A stretch of DNA of 64,000 bases, from assembly GCA_013396525.1 (NCBI GenBank), contig VWYX01000014.1, positions 372,001 to 436,000 of the forward strand, read 5' to 3'. The notes under the pieces are model-generated. The model was not told the DNA's origin. It saw only the letters and a program-made list of their open reading frames with translations, and made no database searches. Below, piece by piece: positions 1-14,051 of the stretch (its first letter is position 1; each line of letters opens with the position of its first letter). Position numbers and translations under genes: made by a program. Source of the stretch: Chaetorhynchus papuensis (lineage: Eukaryota; Chordata; Aves; Passeriformes; Rhipiduridae).

Positions 1-3000
1 TGTTCTTCTAGACTTTTGTGTGAGCATGCTACTACTGATACAGTAATCTTGTTTCAGTGTACAAAACTACAAAAGCTTTGATGTTTCATTCTATGATACT
101 CATCCAGTTCAAGAAAAACACAAGGAAAATATATTTTGATATCAGTGTAATCAGGTTACACTGCACATCATACCAGTATGATATGCATTTGCATTTTTGT
201 GATTTATATTAGGACATATTTTTGAAAGCTCCCTTCAAAAAACTCAGAGGAGTGATTCTAGAAAATATTTTTTGCTGTGAATCTTGAAGCAAATCTAACC
301 TCACTCGCAGAAACTATTTTTGTGACCTTGACAGGAAAGAAACCACTTTTTAAATGTCTCTGGAGTGCCCTGCTTGGCAAAAATGTGAATTAATGTTCCC
401 TTACCTCTGACTTATCAGGATCCTTTGAAATGTCTGGATGAACCCCCAAGAATTAGAGACCCCAAAATCACTTCTGAAAACTCATCCAGTGTAAAACCCT
501 GGTAGGAGCAAACAGAAGATAGTTTCAAATGTGGGGGGCGAAATGCAACATCCAGTTTCAAGAAAAGGCATTCAGGTAAATGTGGTTTAATCTCAAATCT
601 CCTGCTACTCACTGGACTATAATTCCCTACTCATGCACTTTGAAAAATGACCAATTGCAGTCCCCTTTGCACTGCCACCTCTGGGTTATCTTGCACCTCC
701 CCGCTTTGTGACTCCCTTTCAGTAACACTGCTTAAATGCATCCAGTATAGAACAGCAATAGAATCATCAATCTACAGATCTCTTTTCTATAACACCTTCT
801 AGCTTCCCAAACTTTGTCAGCCTCTACTGTGCAGACACAAGTCGCACCCACCAAACTTCAGATCTTATGCCTTTTTTCCTCTGCAAAAGGACAAAACTTC
901 CACTCCTTTTGATGTAGAAACTCCAGGGCTTTTTCCTGTGTTACGTTTTCACAAATAGTCCATCTGTTTTATAAAATATCTTTTATTTGTTAATTCCCAC
1001 CTACTTATTGTGCACCTGGCAGCGTGGTCATGAAGCATAATGTCTCTGCAAAGACATAATAGAACAATATTTGTGGCTAAGACCTGGTTTCTCTGTCAGT
1101 AACTGCATCTCTTTTGGGCTGCCTATGTGACTCAGGAAAAGATACCCAAGGATGTCACAGAAAGGTACCTAAAGAAATGGGATCATGTTAATGCAACAAA
1201 ACCCCCCAGATTCATTTACTCTTTTGGAGTGGGTTCTCAGTGACAGATTCACATTGCACTGCCTTAAACTACTTAATGCATCCAACTTCCAATGGAGCTT
1301 CTTCATCTCTGAATTTTGGACCAAAAATTCGTATTGTACATTTTTTCAGCATAAATAATGAAATTGAGATTGCGTAAGTGTTCAGCAATAAATTCTCTTT
1401 AAAAAAGAAACTACATCAGCTTAAGGAACATTCTTTAAATAGAAAACTACATGGAAAGGAGTAAGATCAAATCTGTTCTTTTTCACTTTAGTTTAGTTTA
1501 TCAATGCTGTCTGTGTCTTTCATAAGCTAGACAAGTTATTTACAGGATCAGAAAGAGTACTGTTGTTTATCAGGCTAAACAAAGAAAAAAGTGACCCTTA
1601 TGAGGGTGGCTGTTGTTAGCAATTAGCTGCCATATTGATCTCAAAACTTTCTTCTGCAATATAGACCTTTAACTGCAAAAACTCCATCACACACTTTTCC
1701 TACAGGTCCTTTTAGGTTTCTTCTCCTTTCTCAGTTATTTCTGTGTAAATATATATTTTGAACAAAATCTCACAAGCGGCACTGCTGGTGGCAGCCTATG
1801 TTTATTCTAGATCTAAAAAATATTACATAGAGGATTTTTTCACAGCTATTTCTGCATGTTTATTCTACGTGGATTTTGTGGATGATCTGAGCAGGGATGG
1901 CAGAACAGACTGCAACCTTTTCCACCTACGGCACTGAGGCAGAAAAAGTCTTCATACCAAATAGGAGCCACACGAGACTATAAGGTACCATTAGGTCTAG
2001 CAATTTGCTAACAGTTTTCAGGTCATATCAGCTGGGGATGGAGGTCGAACTTAGACACCTGGATTCTATTAAAAGTGCTTAAACCTTTATTTAAATTTAG
2101 TTCCAAGTTCTTCTTTTGAGGAAATTTGAGGTCTGCACAATTCCCAGACATGGAACAAGGATTCGAGGAGCAAGTGAACTTTTGGGACTGACACATTCTA
2201 AGGAGAAGCACAAGTACTCATACTTGGAGCCTGGCAAAACAGGTAGGGAGAGAGAGCTGATCCTTGTGCATAAAAATATCAGAATCAACAAAAGGCCCAC
2301 TTATTTGCATAGAAATTCTAAATCCTCATCAATTTAATGGAAGCCTGGGATAGTTGTGAATTGTTGGCCAAGATACAGACTGGAAAAGTTCCCAAAAAAG
2401 TGTTTCATTGCTTGTGTGGGTGTGGGGAAAGTGTTATAATTCTTCAACTGTATCTGAGTAGTTATGTTTCTTTATCACTTTCTACGCCAAAGAACTATTT
2501 TTAAATTGAATTAAAAATTGCTACTTCTGCAGTTATCCTGTGGATACTCTCCAAAACAGCATTTCTGTAGCTATCTTGGGTCAGAACAGCACGATGACTC
2601 AGCACGAAAACACCACCAGTTCAAATACAAGTAATTCCCTTTATTTGTTCATTCCCCACTAAGATGTGGTTCGTATCCATCCCTCATAATTCACTCGTAA
2701 TGTTTTCTCACCCTTGAATGCAAAGAATGTAAAGGAATTTAAATGTGATATAATCTATTTAATTCAGAACCAGAAAAGCGGAGCCTTAAGAGCAACAGAA
2801 AAATAAAATCCAAACTCACTAATAAGAAATGCTTAAAGACTATTCACTGAGACCCGATTATCCTGCAAAAGCCTCTGTAGCTCCTACCTTTCTACAGAGC
2901 TACTTCTCATATCACGGATGGAGAGAATAGCAAAGGTAATTATTGACTGAGTGTCAAGCTATCTTGCCTGTTTAATCCTTGTGAAATTTGAAAAGGCTGT

Positions 3001-6000
3001 CTCTCCATCTTTTGACAGACCTGCCTGTAAAGCAGATAGCCTTCTCCCAAAGTGGGGGCTTAAATAAGATAGAGATGCCTAAAAAATACGTTCATCTCAG
3101 GTCACCCTGATAAAAATCTGTGAAGGTTTTTATGCTGTGAAACAAAAGGTATTATATGATCTGAAGAAAAGCATAATAGTCCAAATCCTGGCAACTTCAA
3201 GGACATTATCTCATGATCTCCGCAAATCTAGATCTCTGTGAATTATCAAATAACCTGTCTGACCTGGCTTCTTCCTTGTGCACCCTGTGCAGTTAGACAT
3301 CCCCATCACAGCACACTAATATCTGCTTTGCACCCTCATCATTTACACAACTCAGAATAGGAGCAACTTTAAAAGTACAAGAAGTGCGTGGTGTGTCTAA
3401 CTAGGAAAAAAATACAAGGTTTTCCAACAGAACAAAACCAGCCCATTTGTATACCCCAAGCTAATATGCTTCTTTCAGAGCTTTCCAACTGATAGATTCT
3501 GCTAAAAAACGCATCCACCGCTACGGGCTGTGGAGCAAAATCTCTCCATGAGCAATGGGCTTGCCAGCTGCTGGCATTTCAGGGCTCTCAGTGGCATAAG
3601 CTGAGTAGCACATATTTCTGCAAGAGAAACAAATCAAAAAGCCTTTTCAATTTACTCATTTTATCCTGCTTGGTAGCTCCTCAAAGCCTCTGTTTTACTA
3701 ACTTAATTGTTTGTTTAATAAAAGGTATTATCTTTTCTCCTTACAAGCCCTGCCTAACAGTTTGTAACAAGCTTGGTTTTTTAAGATTAATTTAATAGTA
3801 ATATTCTTTCAGCTATTTACCTGATTCTCATATCTGCTTCAGGAAGAACCTAGAGATTTAACAATTTTTAAAATAGTCTGTGTGTTTACTTTCTCTGCAC
3901 AGTCTGCAACAGCCTCATCTTTCACTTCAGGAGAGATGTTACTGGATAACAACAAAGGTTTCCTAAAGTGCCCTAAAGAGCCAGGTGACAGTGCAATTCC
4001 TAATTATATTTCAAAAATGTTTCTTTGTCCTGTCTTAACCCTTCTTCCTAAACAAATGTCTCCCATGTGACCTCAGGATGTATAAGATTTAAGTACATCT
4101 AAAAGTCTCTGAAGATAGTGGCCAACCTGAAGGACGGTGAGTTTCATTCACTTTCCCTGCTTCTGGAATTATTATTGAAATTCCCTGGTCCTGAATTTGT
4201 ATTAGTTGCCCTGAGATAGTAAGGCTAGTAAGGGAGGTATCATTGGTAACCTCCTCCTCCTACACAACAGAAAACGTGGAAGTGTTTTCACCAAAGCCTT
4301 GCAAAACGGACCCTGTGAAAATGGTCTGACCCTCTAATGCTCTATATACATTGTGATTTGCAGCTCCTGTACCACAAACTAAACTTAAACTGCAGGTATG
4401 TGTTTTCAGAGATAAATTTTCCTCACTGATCATTTAAGGATTTCCTAACTGCATACATGTAAGAACAACTGCTGATAAGACAGCACCATTACCATCAATG
4501 CTATAATGGCAACATTTCATCATTCACATTTGATTTTCATGATGCCTCCCTAGTTTGCATATTTTGTACACATGCACTACTCAAAGATTTGTTAATATCC
4601 CAGACTAATCTTTGGCCTGGCTTTGCAGTGTTACAACAGTATAGGATTAATTATTTTTAAATAGGATTACAAATCATGGAGATTTTTACATTCTTTATTG
4701 CCGAGTAGTAGAGACATTTTGTTAATGAATTGGTAGCTTGTCTCCTTTTATTTATGATCCCTACATACTTAACTATATAATGGATTCGGGTGACAGAGGT
4801 TAAAGCATCATAAGTCACAGAATTTTAATTTCAAGTAGGTAGTAGACAACAGTCTAATAAATTATGAAGAGATGGTGTTCAATAAACAGTCAGCTAGTTT
4901 AAATCAGCACTAGCTGGTGCAAATCAGTCATTTACAAGGGGTTACATTCTTTCTCATACAGAGATATATCTCTCACTGGTATTTTAGGGGGAGAGAGAAG
5001 TGGAGGGAAAACTGAAAGAAGACAACAAGAGATGCAGTCATTAGTGTGACCAGTTCAGTCAAAGCCCCTGTTCAGCACACAGCAGCGACCTCAAATGTTA
5101 AACTAAGAAATGGGAAAGAGTAAAACCCCAGTGCTACAGTGTGAATCATCACACATCCTTAAGAAAGTTTAATTATGTTAACCTGTTTTCAAAAGGTTAC
5201 TAGAAATGGAGGTGGAGAGCTCAGAGATGGACATAAGAACAATCAAAGAATAGAAATACTTTGTGGGGAGAGAGTGGAAAAATGAAATCACCTATCTTAC
5301 AAATGGTATAGAAAAGAAGAGAATAACATTGGGAAGGTAGATAAGCCTATTCAAATTCTCTTGAAATGCAGGAATTAAGTTAAAATTTTAACTTAGATAT
5401 GTTAAAATTAAGCAAATTTCAATTTTCAGCAGTTAAAAACAAACAAACAAACCAAACAAACAAAAAAAACACCACCTCCACAAACCCTTTGATACTGTCG
5501 AAGTCTGTATGTGGATTTCATTGCTACAAGACGCTTTGCAGCGTTCAGGTAACTGCTGACCAATACAGAAGTCACAAAATAAAGAGCACTGGAGCACAGG
5601 ATGCTTGTACAGAAATTAAAGTTCTGAAATTAATACAAACTGTTATGCTCCTCGGTACGAAACAACCTCCCTTTACTGTAGGAAACTCTTTTGAAAGACT
5701 GTTGCTTTCCAGAAACCTAATGCAGAGCCTTTTTGAAGACTTTATGAAGTAAACAGTCAAGGCTGCTGTTGGATATCAAAACTGGTAAACTACTACTACA
5801 ATCTAGTTATGAAGTTCTTCAATTTCAGCCAGTTGTGTGGAGTTGTAACGAAAAGTTACTCTCTAGCTGTTAAAATTCTTGGCATAGAATTTAGGCTGTG
5901 GAAAAGGGAAGCTACAGGCTGCAACTTACTTTAGAACAGGAGCTGCATGGAATAAAGGAATCTGTTAGCCTTCCTCTGCAGAGAACTCTGACACAGGCAA

Positions 6001-6820
6001 GTGTGGGCTGTTAGGTATGGTTTTTACATCAGAACTGAACACCTAAGACACTCTTCTGCAGTGTGTGCACACCTCCTTGTTGCCCCAGTAATTGTATCTT
6101 TTGCAAAAAGCTAAGTGTCAATGAACATAACTGGGTTTTTAAGACAGTAGGTGAAAAATTTTAAAAAGCAAATATTTGAAAGTAATTTTTTTCCTTCAAA
6201 CAGAACATTATTTTTGTCAAAAATGAAACTGAACTATTCTGGGATTGTCCTAGAATAAAGATAAAACCTCAGTAAGCTGTAATTTCTGGTCCTTCTCTGG
6301 TCTGGTAAAACTCCACTGAACCTAGTGAGGTTACACTGTCACCAGCTTTGAAAGAATCAGCTCAAATCTACCTGTGGTATAAAGCAGTTTAAAGACATAC
6401 GTTCCAAATTTTAAAGCAGCTGGAAATTCCCTATTGCCTGTATGGAGTCCCGGCAAACGTTGACAGTTTAGGTCCGGTTTTGCATTGACACCTTGGCTCT
6501 CGAGGGACAGCAAGGAAATTACCCAGAGGGATAACCAGGCACCCGGGCTGGCATACGGGCGGCAGCTCACCCTGCTCCGGCGGGCTCTTTCGAACAGAGA
6601 GGCTGCGGGCTGGCACTCGCCTCGCTCCCTGCTCTGAGCACGGCTCATTTCCAAGGGACCCGGAGGAGGCAGGAGACCGCTGGTGGGACCGCTCACGGCG
6701 GCTCCCCGCGCCGGGGCCGGCGGCCGTCCTGGGTGCCCGGGGCTGCGGGCAGCGGCGCGGGGCCGGTGCCCCGGAGCGGCGGGAGGCCAGGGCAAGCCTC
6801 GGGGCGCCGGGCTCTCTCAC
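1..6820 (-). other. HTR7: HTR7 intron 1 (partial, donor-proximal part)
   Basis: This AT-rich stretch follows the HTR7 exon 1 donor on the minus strand, so it is the first part of HTR7 intron 1. I looked for the next coding exon, which should begin in the DRY motif and run through TM4, and did not find it. The first intron is very long in other vertebrates, so its absence is expected. Open frames here are short and show no domain. Apart from an AAAC-type simple repeat near 5435 I see no recognisable feature. Confidence 0.75.
5435..5470. repeat. AAAC-type simple repeat
   Basis: Four-base AAAC units are repeated with one interruption and run into a short A tract. This is a plain microsatellite inside HTR7 intron 1. 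Confidence 0.85.
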
Positions 6821-7347
6821 CTGTCGATACTTATCACGCAGAGGGTCATGATGGAGGCCGTGCAGCACATGACATCCATAGCGATGAAGACGTTGCAGAA
6901 GAGGCGCCCGAAGATCCACTCGCCGCCGATAAGGTCAGTGACGCTGACGAAGGGCATGACGGCCAGGGCCACCGAGAGATCGGCCAGGGCCAGCGAGACG
7001 ATGAGATAGTTGGAGGGCTGCCGCAGCTTCTTCACGAAGCAGACGGAGATCACCACCAGGCAGTTGCCGGCGATGGTCAGCAGGGTGATGAGGCAGAGCA
7101 CGGCCCCGATGAGAACTTTCTCTGCGTTGCCGTAGCTGAAGATCTGCTCCCCGCACTGGGAGTCGTTGGCGGGGAGGGGGCTCGCCGTGGGCAACGCCGA
7201 CGGGGGGGGCGACGGGCCGAGCTTCGCCAGGCTGCGCGGGGGCCAGGAGCCGGCGATCATCCTGCCGCCGCTCAGCGCCCGCGGGTCCTCCAGCACCAGG
7301 GGCCGGAGGTTACCGTAGAGGTGGCTGCCGTTGAGGGCGAGCACCAT
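6821..7347 (-). CDS. HTR7: 5-hydroxytryptamine receptor 7, coding exon 1 (partial gene)
   Basis: This is the first coding exon of the Gs-coupled serotonin receptor 5-HT7, a class A GPCR of the plasma membrane that raises cAMP. It holds 175 complete codons plus two bases. The N-terminus is extracellular and proline-rich, with sequons at N6 (NGS) and N61 (NDS). TM1 spans about residues 78-103 with the conserved N95, and TM2 about 113-136 with LALAD and D123. C151 is the conserved disulfide cysteine at the start of TM3. D158 in AMDVMCC is the amine-binding aspartate. The exon ends in ISID plus AG, so the arginine of the DRY motif is split by the intron, with donor AG|GTGAGA. The ATG has a strong Kozak context (GCCACCATGG). 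The remaining exons lie outside the window to the left. TM motifs plus the RPP30/ANKRD1 neighbourhood make the assignment firm. Confidence 0.95.
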
Positions 7348-7795
7348 GGTGGCGTGAGCAGCCCATGAAGCCCCGCCGCCCGTTCTCCGGCTGTCGCCGG
7401 CGCCGGGATGCTCGGGCTCCTCCTCGGGCGCCCGGCGTCGCCCGCCCCCTCGCAGCCGGCCGAGCGGCCCGCGGGGGCTCAGCCTTCAACTTCCCCCGGG
7501 GCAGCCGGGCTCGCCCACGGCGCATCCCGGGTGGCCGCGGGGTGGGCACGGCGCTATTGCCCCCAGCCCGCGGGCAGAGGGGCGGGCGGGGGTGGCGGCC
7601 GCTCCCCTCCCACCCGCGCCCATCGCCCGCTCCCGCCCGCGGCTGCTTTCCGAAGGCGACAGGCGACGGGATGGGAACCGCTCCGCCTCCCTCTCCCTGC
7701 TGCCCTCTGAGCTGCAGGTGGAGTGGCACCCCTTCTCCGCAGTCTGGGGCGCCCGTTTCGCGGCCGCCCTAAGCGAAGGGCGCTCTGGGAGCCCC

Positions 7796-7852
7796 ACGTA
7801 TATATGGATACGTGTACATACGTATGTACCTATATATGTATAGACGCACACA
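7796..7852. repeat. Alternating purine-pyrimidine tract with a 16-bp perfect palindrome
   Basis: An AT/GC-mixed tract built mostly of TA, CG, TG and CA steps interrupts the GC-rich HTR7 upstream region. Within it, 7814-7829 reads GTACATACGTATGTAC, which is its own reverse complement. It could be a degenerate microsatellite. Such DNA can form Z-DNA or a cruciform, but that is inference. Confidence 0.8.
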
Positions 7853-8049
7853 GACCGCACCCGGGAAGCTGCGGGCGGGGGGCCGCGGCTGGCGCAGAGG
7901 TGCCCGCAGGCTGCGCTGCCCCGGCCGGAGCGCGGTACGAGCCTCTCGGTTTGCCGGCTCCGGCACAGCCCTGTGGCCGCATCGGCCGCTTCGGAAGCCC
8001 TGCGGCACGTCCGTGCAGAAGGATTCGGGCCAGCAGGACCCTGGCGGGT

Positions 8050-11000
8050 GCTGCTTGGAGAGTTGATAGTGGCCACTCTTTTAAGATCAGTATCTCCAAC
8101 AACACGGTCAGCACTGAAGCACTTCTCTGTGCATCGAAGCTTGCAGACTCTCCTTCATACTAAGTTGATGTGAATACCATCACCTGTATTTTCTCTTTTA
8201 TTATTATTTTTATACACTTATCTTAAATTTACTCAGTGTTCCCTATGTAATTCTTCCAGTAAAGCTAAAACCAACTAACTCCCGTTGCTTGAATTACCTG
8301 CTTTTCTTGCAGATTCCCTGGACTCTTAGATAAAAGCCAGTTTCTGGGACTCACTAGCTTTCTCAATTCTTCAAGTCCTATTCTTGCCTCTAAGTGGGGT
8401 GAAAACTAACTGAATTGTGAGTTACCCATGGAATGCCAGCAGCAGATCACACCCCTTGGTATAGTAACATGCCAGACAGTAAGGACTGAAACAAGAAACA
8501 CCTGCTCCTGAGTGTCCCTCATATTTTCAACGTGAGAGAGAAGCCAGTTGAACTAGAGGAGAGGAAATGAAATCCGTTGGTCCCAGATGTACCAATAACC
8601 ATGGACCACGACGTTTGAATGAGGGGAGACCTTACAACAATACAGCAAGTTTTATTTAAGTATGCACCAGATGGGGAAGAAACGTTTGTGTGGCTCAGTA
8701 GTAAGAAAGGCTGAAGGATGATCACACATTACACAGACTTAAAAATCTGCTTTGAAGACACACTTAATAAGTATCCAGCTATTGGGAAAAAAAACCCCAA
8801 ACCCTTAAATGACAGTCACATGGACTACTGAAACACAAATCCATGGCAACTGAGGCTTCCATACTTGACTCACAGAATGTCTCAGTTTTAATGAAACCTT
8901 CCGTTCTGTCAGCATCTCCTGTTTTCTCCATCTTCTTCCTGTTGGAAGATGGGCTTTCCAACATGCATGACTCTGCATTGGCCCATACGTGAATATGCAC
9001 GGACTGAGGGGTTGGGCCCAGCTGTGCCTGACACAAGCTGAGCACAGGCAGAGCCTCCTCAGGTCAGAAACGCAGCAGGGTTTGGTAGTTCAGTTGCTGC
9101 CCTTCCCTTCCACCCCCACATCTTGATTTGGCTAAGATAATAAAATAAGCAATGATAAGGATGAAATCTTGTTGGGCAGCTCTTGGACCATTACGAAGTT
9201 GAAAGTGTTTCCCTGTTCACTCAAGTATTTTCCTGCACTTTGTTAGTTGCTTTATTACAGCCAATCACAATAAAAGCAATAAAATCACAAAATAAAAATC
9301 CCTGTTAAACCACCCAGAATGTGTTCATGAGCCTTGAGCTTCAGCTGAGTTACCCCACCAGGTGATAAATCAAGTCCTTTGTCCTCCTCAGTTAAGCAAA
9401 TATTAGGAAGGAAAAGGTCTTTAGAAAAGACAAGGATATATCTAAGTTAAAACATTAAGGCAAAACTTGGAGAGAGAATGTTTCCTTATTGGTTGAATAC
9501 ATTTTTAAAAATAGTGTCTGAAGTACAGCTAAGGAGTTAGGAACTTAGAAAATTTTGTTCAAAATAGATTCTTATCACAAAAGCTGGTAAAGTTGTACAG
9601 TTTAATACTCCCAGTAAAAGCAATTTTTCAGTTGCTTAAAATGTCACTAAGGCGGAGCAAATTATAATCTGGTGCTTCCTGCAAATGTGTTAACACAGTT
9701 CATTAATTTAGTCATTCTTTCTTGACAGCTTTTCAATACACTTCTGGAATGTGATTCTCTAAATGTTCTCAGTGGATGATACACAAGATCATTTGTGTGT
9801 ACTCCTACCCATTCCAACCCAAAAGCAGGATTGAGCCTTGTCTTTTGTTCTGTATATTAAATTCCCTTGCAGTTCATCAGAAGCTAATCACCTGATTTCT
9901 TTCCTTCTCAAAGGCCATATGTTACTATTCTATGTATTTGCTGTCGTAATCTTACCTTTGAAGAAACAAAGCAATTTAAGTTTATGTACCATTATAGAAA
10001 GGGATTTGTGTACTGTTGCAGAGAAGATGTGAAACCCTGGCAAGAAAAAGCAGCTGACACCTCTCTAAAATATGTTCCTTGAAAGTTTTTACTAGGACAT
10101 ACCTAAAATAACTTCCAGTTTCCCGGGCTGGGCTGAATCTGATGAGGTGCTTTCCTTGAGGGTTTAGAGGGTCTCACATGGCCAGTGTCTGGGAAAGCAC
10201 AGAGAATCCACCATTCCATGAGACAACATCTATTCCAGATACTTAAAACAACAATACATGAAAGTAGGACTCGATCTTTCCAAGGGTACATTCCACTTTT
10301 GTCTTCAGTGATCCTGTTTAAAAATTCTAACATGTTGTTCCAGACAGCATACAGAAGCAAAACAAATGTCCAATTAGCTGTCAAGAATAACAAGTTGACA
10401 TTTGTTCTTTCCCCAAGAAATTACTTTTTCACCTTCCATTAGACTTCAATAAATATCATCAAATCATTTTTCTGGGTGAGCTTAGTAAAATCCTGTCCTT
10501 TGAGTAATTTCGGCTCTCTATGCATAAAAGCCTCTTAATATTTCCATATACCTCCAATTCTGTGCTAAGTCCTTTGTCCCTTATTCTTTCTGCACTTATT
10601 GAAGTTAAACTAATTTGTAAATATTTCATAATGTACTTCATTTGCAAATCTCACATTTGGTATTTTATTATTGTTATATAGAAAAGTTTCAGATTAAAAA
10701 AAAAATGCAAGAGAACATTTTACTTTGATTTTTTTTTTCCTCTCCCAAAGTAGTTAACTCCTTTGTTTAACTTTTTCTCCTCCTCCAGAAATAGTGGTAA
10801 TCATGTAACAACTTCAGCATTTGTCATTCATACTAAGTGTATAATATAGCAGTGGGTATTGGTATCAATTCTTTGCCCCCATGTTAGTGAGATAAGGTAA
10901 GACAGGTTATCAGGGCTAGCCAAGGAAATACAGTTTCCCAAGCACATGTCGATTTAACGGGGCCAGACTGTATCTATCAAAGTATTTGTGTTGAAAAACC

Positions 11001-13760
11001 TCACACTAAATCCTGGCTCCTTCATCCCTCCCTGGAGGACTTAGTGCTTGCAGACAGCAGGTCTGTGCTAACTTGGAGGATCCTGACTGAAATGGGTCAA
11101 GGAATGCAGTGCAAGAGCTTCAGCAGTGAAGGAGAAAATGCTGACAGCCCAGCGTGGTAACACTTTCCCTCACACAGCTGCCTCTAGAACACAACAGCCC
11201 TGCTCATCTTAGCTTAAAAAGTTGAAGGCACTGTTACATTCCCCTTCTTAAACCATTCAATATTGTATACATGGCAGGAAGGTAACATGAGTATGCAATG
11301 CAATAAATAAACAGATCAGAATTTTTTCTTGTTTTTTTTTCCTTTCTTATCATCCCATTTTTTGTCCTTCCTTGCCTGAGACAGCTTATCTCCTTGAACT
11401 GTTATTTTTAGTCTGTAGTGGTTTTTTTTCTTTTCTTTCCTTTTCATCTTTTTTTTTCTTAGAAACCAATATAAGATTGGTGAGGACCTACTGTTGGGAA
11501 CAATAAATAAAGTATAGGTACATATTTCTTCTGCCTTGGGGAAATATGTTGTCAAAACGTTCAGGATATTTTACCAGAGACTGGCTGGAGGTATTACTGA
11601 AACCTCAATTTTTATTCCCAGCATGTACTGTTTAGCAAATAACATTCTTGTCTAACTTCTAGCAAATATGTTGCAGCTGCACTTTTCTTTTCTGCCTTTT
11701 CCTGTCTTTGTGAAGATAAATCATCATCACACTGTGGCTGTAAAACAGAGGTAACTATTCCCATATTTGGCATTTCTTATTGTCAAAATAAATACTTGCA
11801 TCTGTGCAACTTAAATATGAAATTATGCCTTCCCTTTTTTTGGAACCAGCAAATACTAACAACAGCAAGCTGGCATCTGAAAAGAAAATGAACAATTAAG
11901 ATGACATTTTTGCTTAAAATTCTGTATCACTCAAAATGAGAGCTCCCAACTCTGAAAATTCTGTCTGTACGTTTACAAAGGAGCTTATTGAGGTTATGTG
12001 GTTATGATAAAAATGACTGTGACATTCATGTTACTGAGCTGCTGAGGCAGATAGTACTAAATAATATCTTAGCTCCCTAAAAGTGCCAAATGGAGAACTA
12101 AAACAAAAAAAACCTAACAGTTGCTACCATGGGCTGCCCATTGAAGACATATTAGAAGAATTGTTACGGTTCCTGCATTAAAATACACTGAAAGGAGTGC
12201 CTTGAGCTCTAAGTGTATTGAGAAAGAAACACTTGGAGTGAGGAGATATGTTTTCATCAAGGAGAACTTCAGGACAGCAATGAAACAAAGCATGTTAGAA
12301 GCTTGCAGCTCAACAGTGAGGACCATAAGGAAGTTCTAAGCAGACCACTGTGGCTGGCATAAATAAAAGCAGTAATATCTAAATAATAACATAGGAAATA
12401 AGGCTGTGCACTCTTCTGAATACACAATTCACGGTACCTGATGTTTAAAGTGCTTCATACTCAGATTCTCACACCATTACAGCAAATAGGATTCTGCAGA
12501 TCTTCTGCATGACAATCTGTTTAGATGTCCTCCATTATAAGCACCTCAAGGAAAGGTTTCTTTTGCTTGTATATTGCCAAACACAAAGGCTGCTTAATCC
12601 TCTTTGGTGTGTCTGAACACTGCCGCAGTAGGGCCAACTGACACATGCTTGTGGGTTGCTTTTTACATTCATTAAGACAAATCAAGTTACATCACACACT
12701 GAGGCAAAGGAAACCTGGAATAATATCTCAAGCTCTTCCATTTTCACACACATCGAAGAAAAACCTTGGCAATATCATTCAGGCTGTGGTGTTTATTCAA
12801 ATGGCTGGCAGAGAAGCAGTATTGGCTGATCTGATACAACAGGCAAGCACCTTACAGATGCAGATGGACTAAAACAGAGCTTCTTTACTAAAATATCTTG
12901 ACCTAATATTGTCAAGAAAAAAATGCTGGCATAGATGTGGCATGAACAAAGATGGTTTACCAGCTGGGGGTTTTTACCCCTTTCAGAGCGATGTGGTTTT
13001 TTCCTGCCACACAGATGTGGTAGGCTGTTTTCTATTGACCCTCAAAGCTGCTTCAACTCCTAGACCAGTGTCTGCAGCCCACAAGTAGCTTCTCTGCTAC
13101 CACCATCCCAGGTATTTGTAACTCATCAGATAGCAAGTCCAGAAACACGCCAAGAAGGCACTGTTGTTTCTCAGCCATATGTTTTTAACCAAGTGATCTC
13201 TTTGGTAGAAATGAGCCAGGTCCCCAGAAATCCCTTGGGCACAGCTGGCACAAGCTGCATCATTCCAGGGTTTGGCAGCAGCCTTGACCTTGGTTAGAAG
13301 CATTTTTGCCTCATTAAGAATTCGGGGCTCCAGGTACCCCGCAGACTTCCCTTGGTGAGCATTTAGCCTAATTTGAAGATAGAAAAAGCTAAGCAGCCCC
13401 TGGCTTTGCCAACTGAAGTTGGACTGGAATTGCAGACCTGCTGTCTTCAGCAGCTGCTGTAAGTCACCAAAAACCACCTACTGAGAATTTCCATTTGCAT
13501 TTTACATATTCTGTGCTATTTTTCAGCGGTAGAACAATATTTGTACTTTTTGTAGCAGTGCTACACAGTGAACTTGTGTCTGGTTATTGGGTCTGTGACA
13601 ATTCCTCAGTCCTTTTCCACGTCAGGGGATATCTTTGACATGGCATCTCGGGGCTTTGCAGGAAACAGAATAACTCTAAAACCATATAAATAGAAAAGAT
13701 TGGTTTTGATTTTCATTGGCAATGTTCAGGTGGAGTTGAAGCAGTTTAACAGCGGATAAA
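8050..13760. other. Intergenic region between HTR7 and RPP30 promoters
   Basis: About 5.7 kb separates the two divergent promoters. It is AT-rich with short T and A tracts, for example around 10730 and 11330. No exon with plausible splice sites or family motifs was found. A 126-codon minus-strand open frame at 13097-13477 has no recognisable domain and I do not call it a gene. Confidence 0.65.
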
Positions 13761-14051
13761 TACGCCTCTGGAGCAGGGCTACCGCTCCACCTGGTGGGCA
13801 CCCGGCGGCTCCGGCTGCGGGGAGCGGCACAGCCGGGGATCCCTGAGTCGGGGGGGATGTCCCTGAGAGCCCGGGGTGCGTTGCCTGAGAACCATGGGGG
13901 ATCTCCTTCAGGGCCCCCACCTGAGACCTGAGCAATCGCCCCACAGGCTTTCCCCGGCTACCACAGCCCCCGGCGAGGCACCCGCAGCCATGTGGAGCAG
14001 CCCCTCCGCCCGTCCCCGCCGTGCCGAGAGTGGCGCCGGCCAGGCCCGGGC

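Larger units (their letters stand above)
6540..8050 (-). promoter_or_regulatory. HTR7: CpG island over HTR7 exon 1 and its 5' flank
   Basis: GC and CpG content rise sharply near 6540 and fall again near 8050, covering the first exon, its donor and about 700 bp upstream of the ATG. I see no TATA box just upstream of the ATG. This fits a CpG-island promoter for a neuronal GPCR. The borders are estimated by eye and the transcription start is not determined. Long open frames here on both strands are by-products of high GC. Confidence 0.75.

Noticed and set aside
6331..8163. Many long open frames on both strands of the HTR7 CpG island
   Set aside because: High GC removes stop codons. Only the 6821-7347 minus frame shows GPCR motifs; the others are shadows.
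13097..13477. 126-codon open frame on the minus strand near the RPP30 promoter
   Set aside because: No domain, no conserved-looking motif and no splice or promoter signals. Length is plausible by chance in a 64-kb window.
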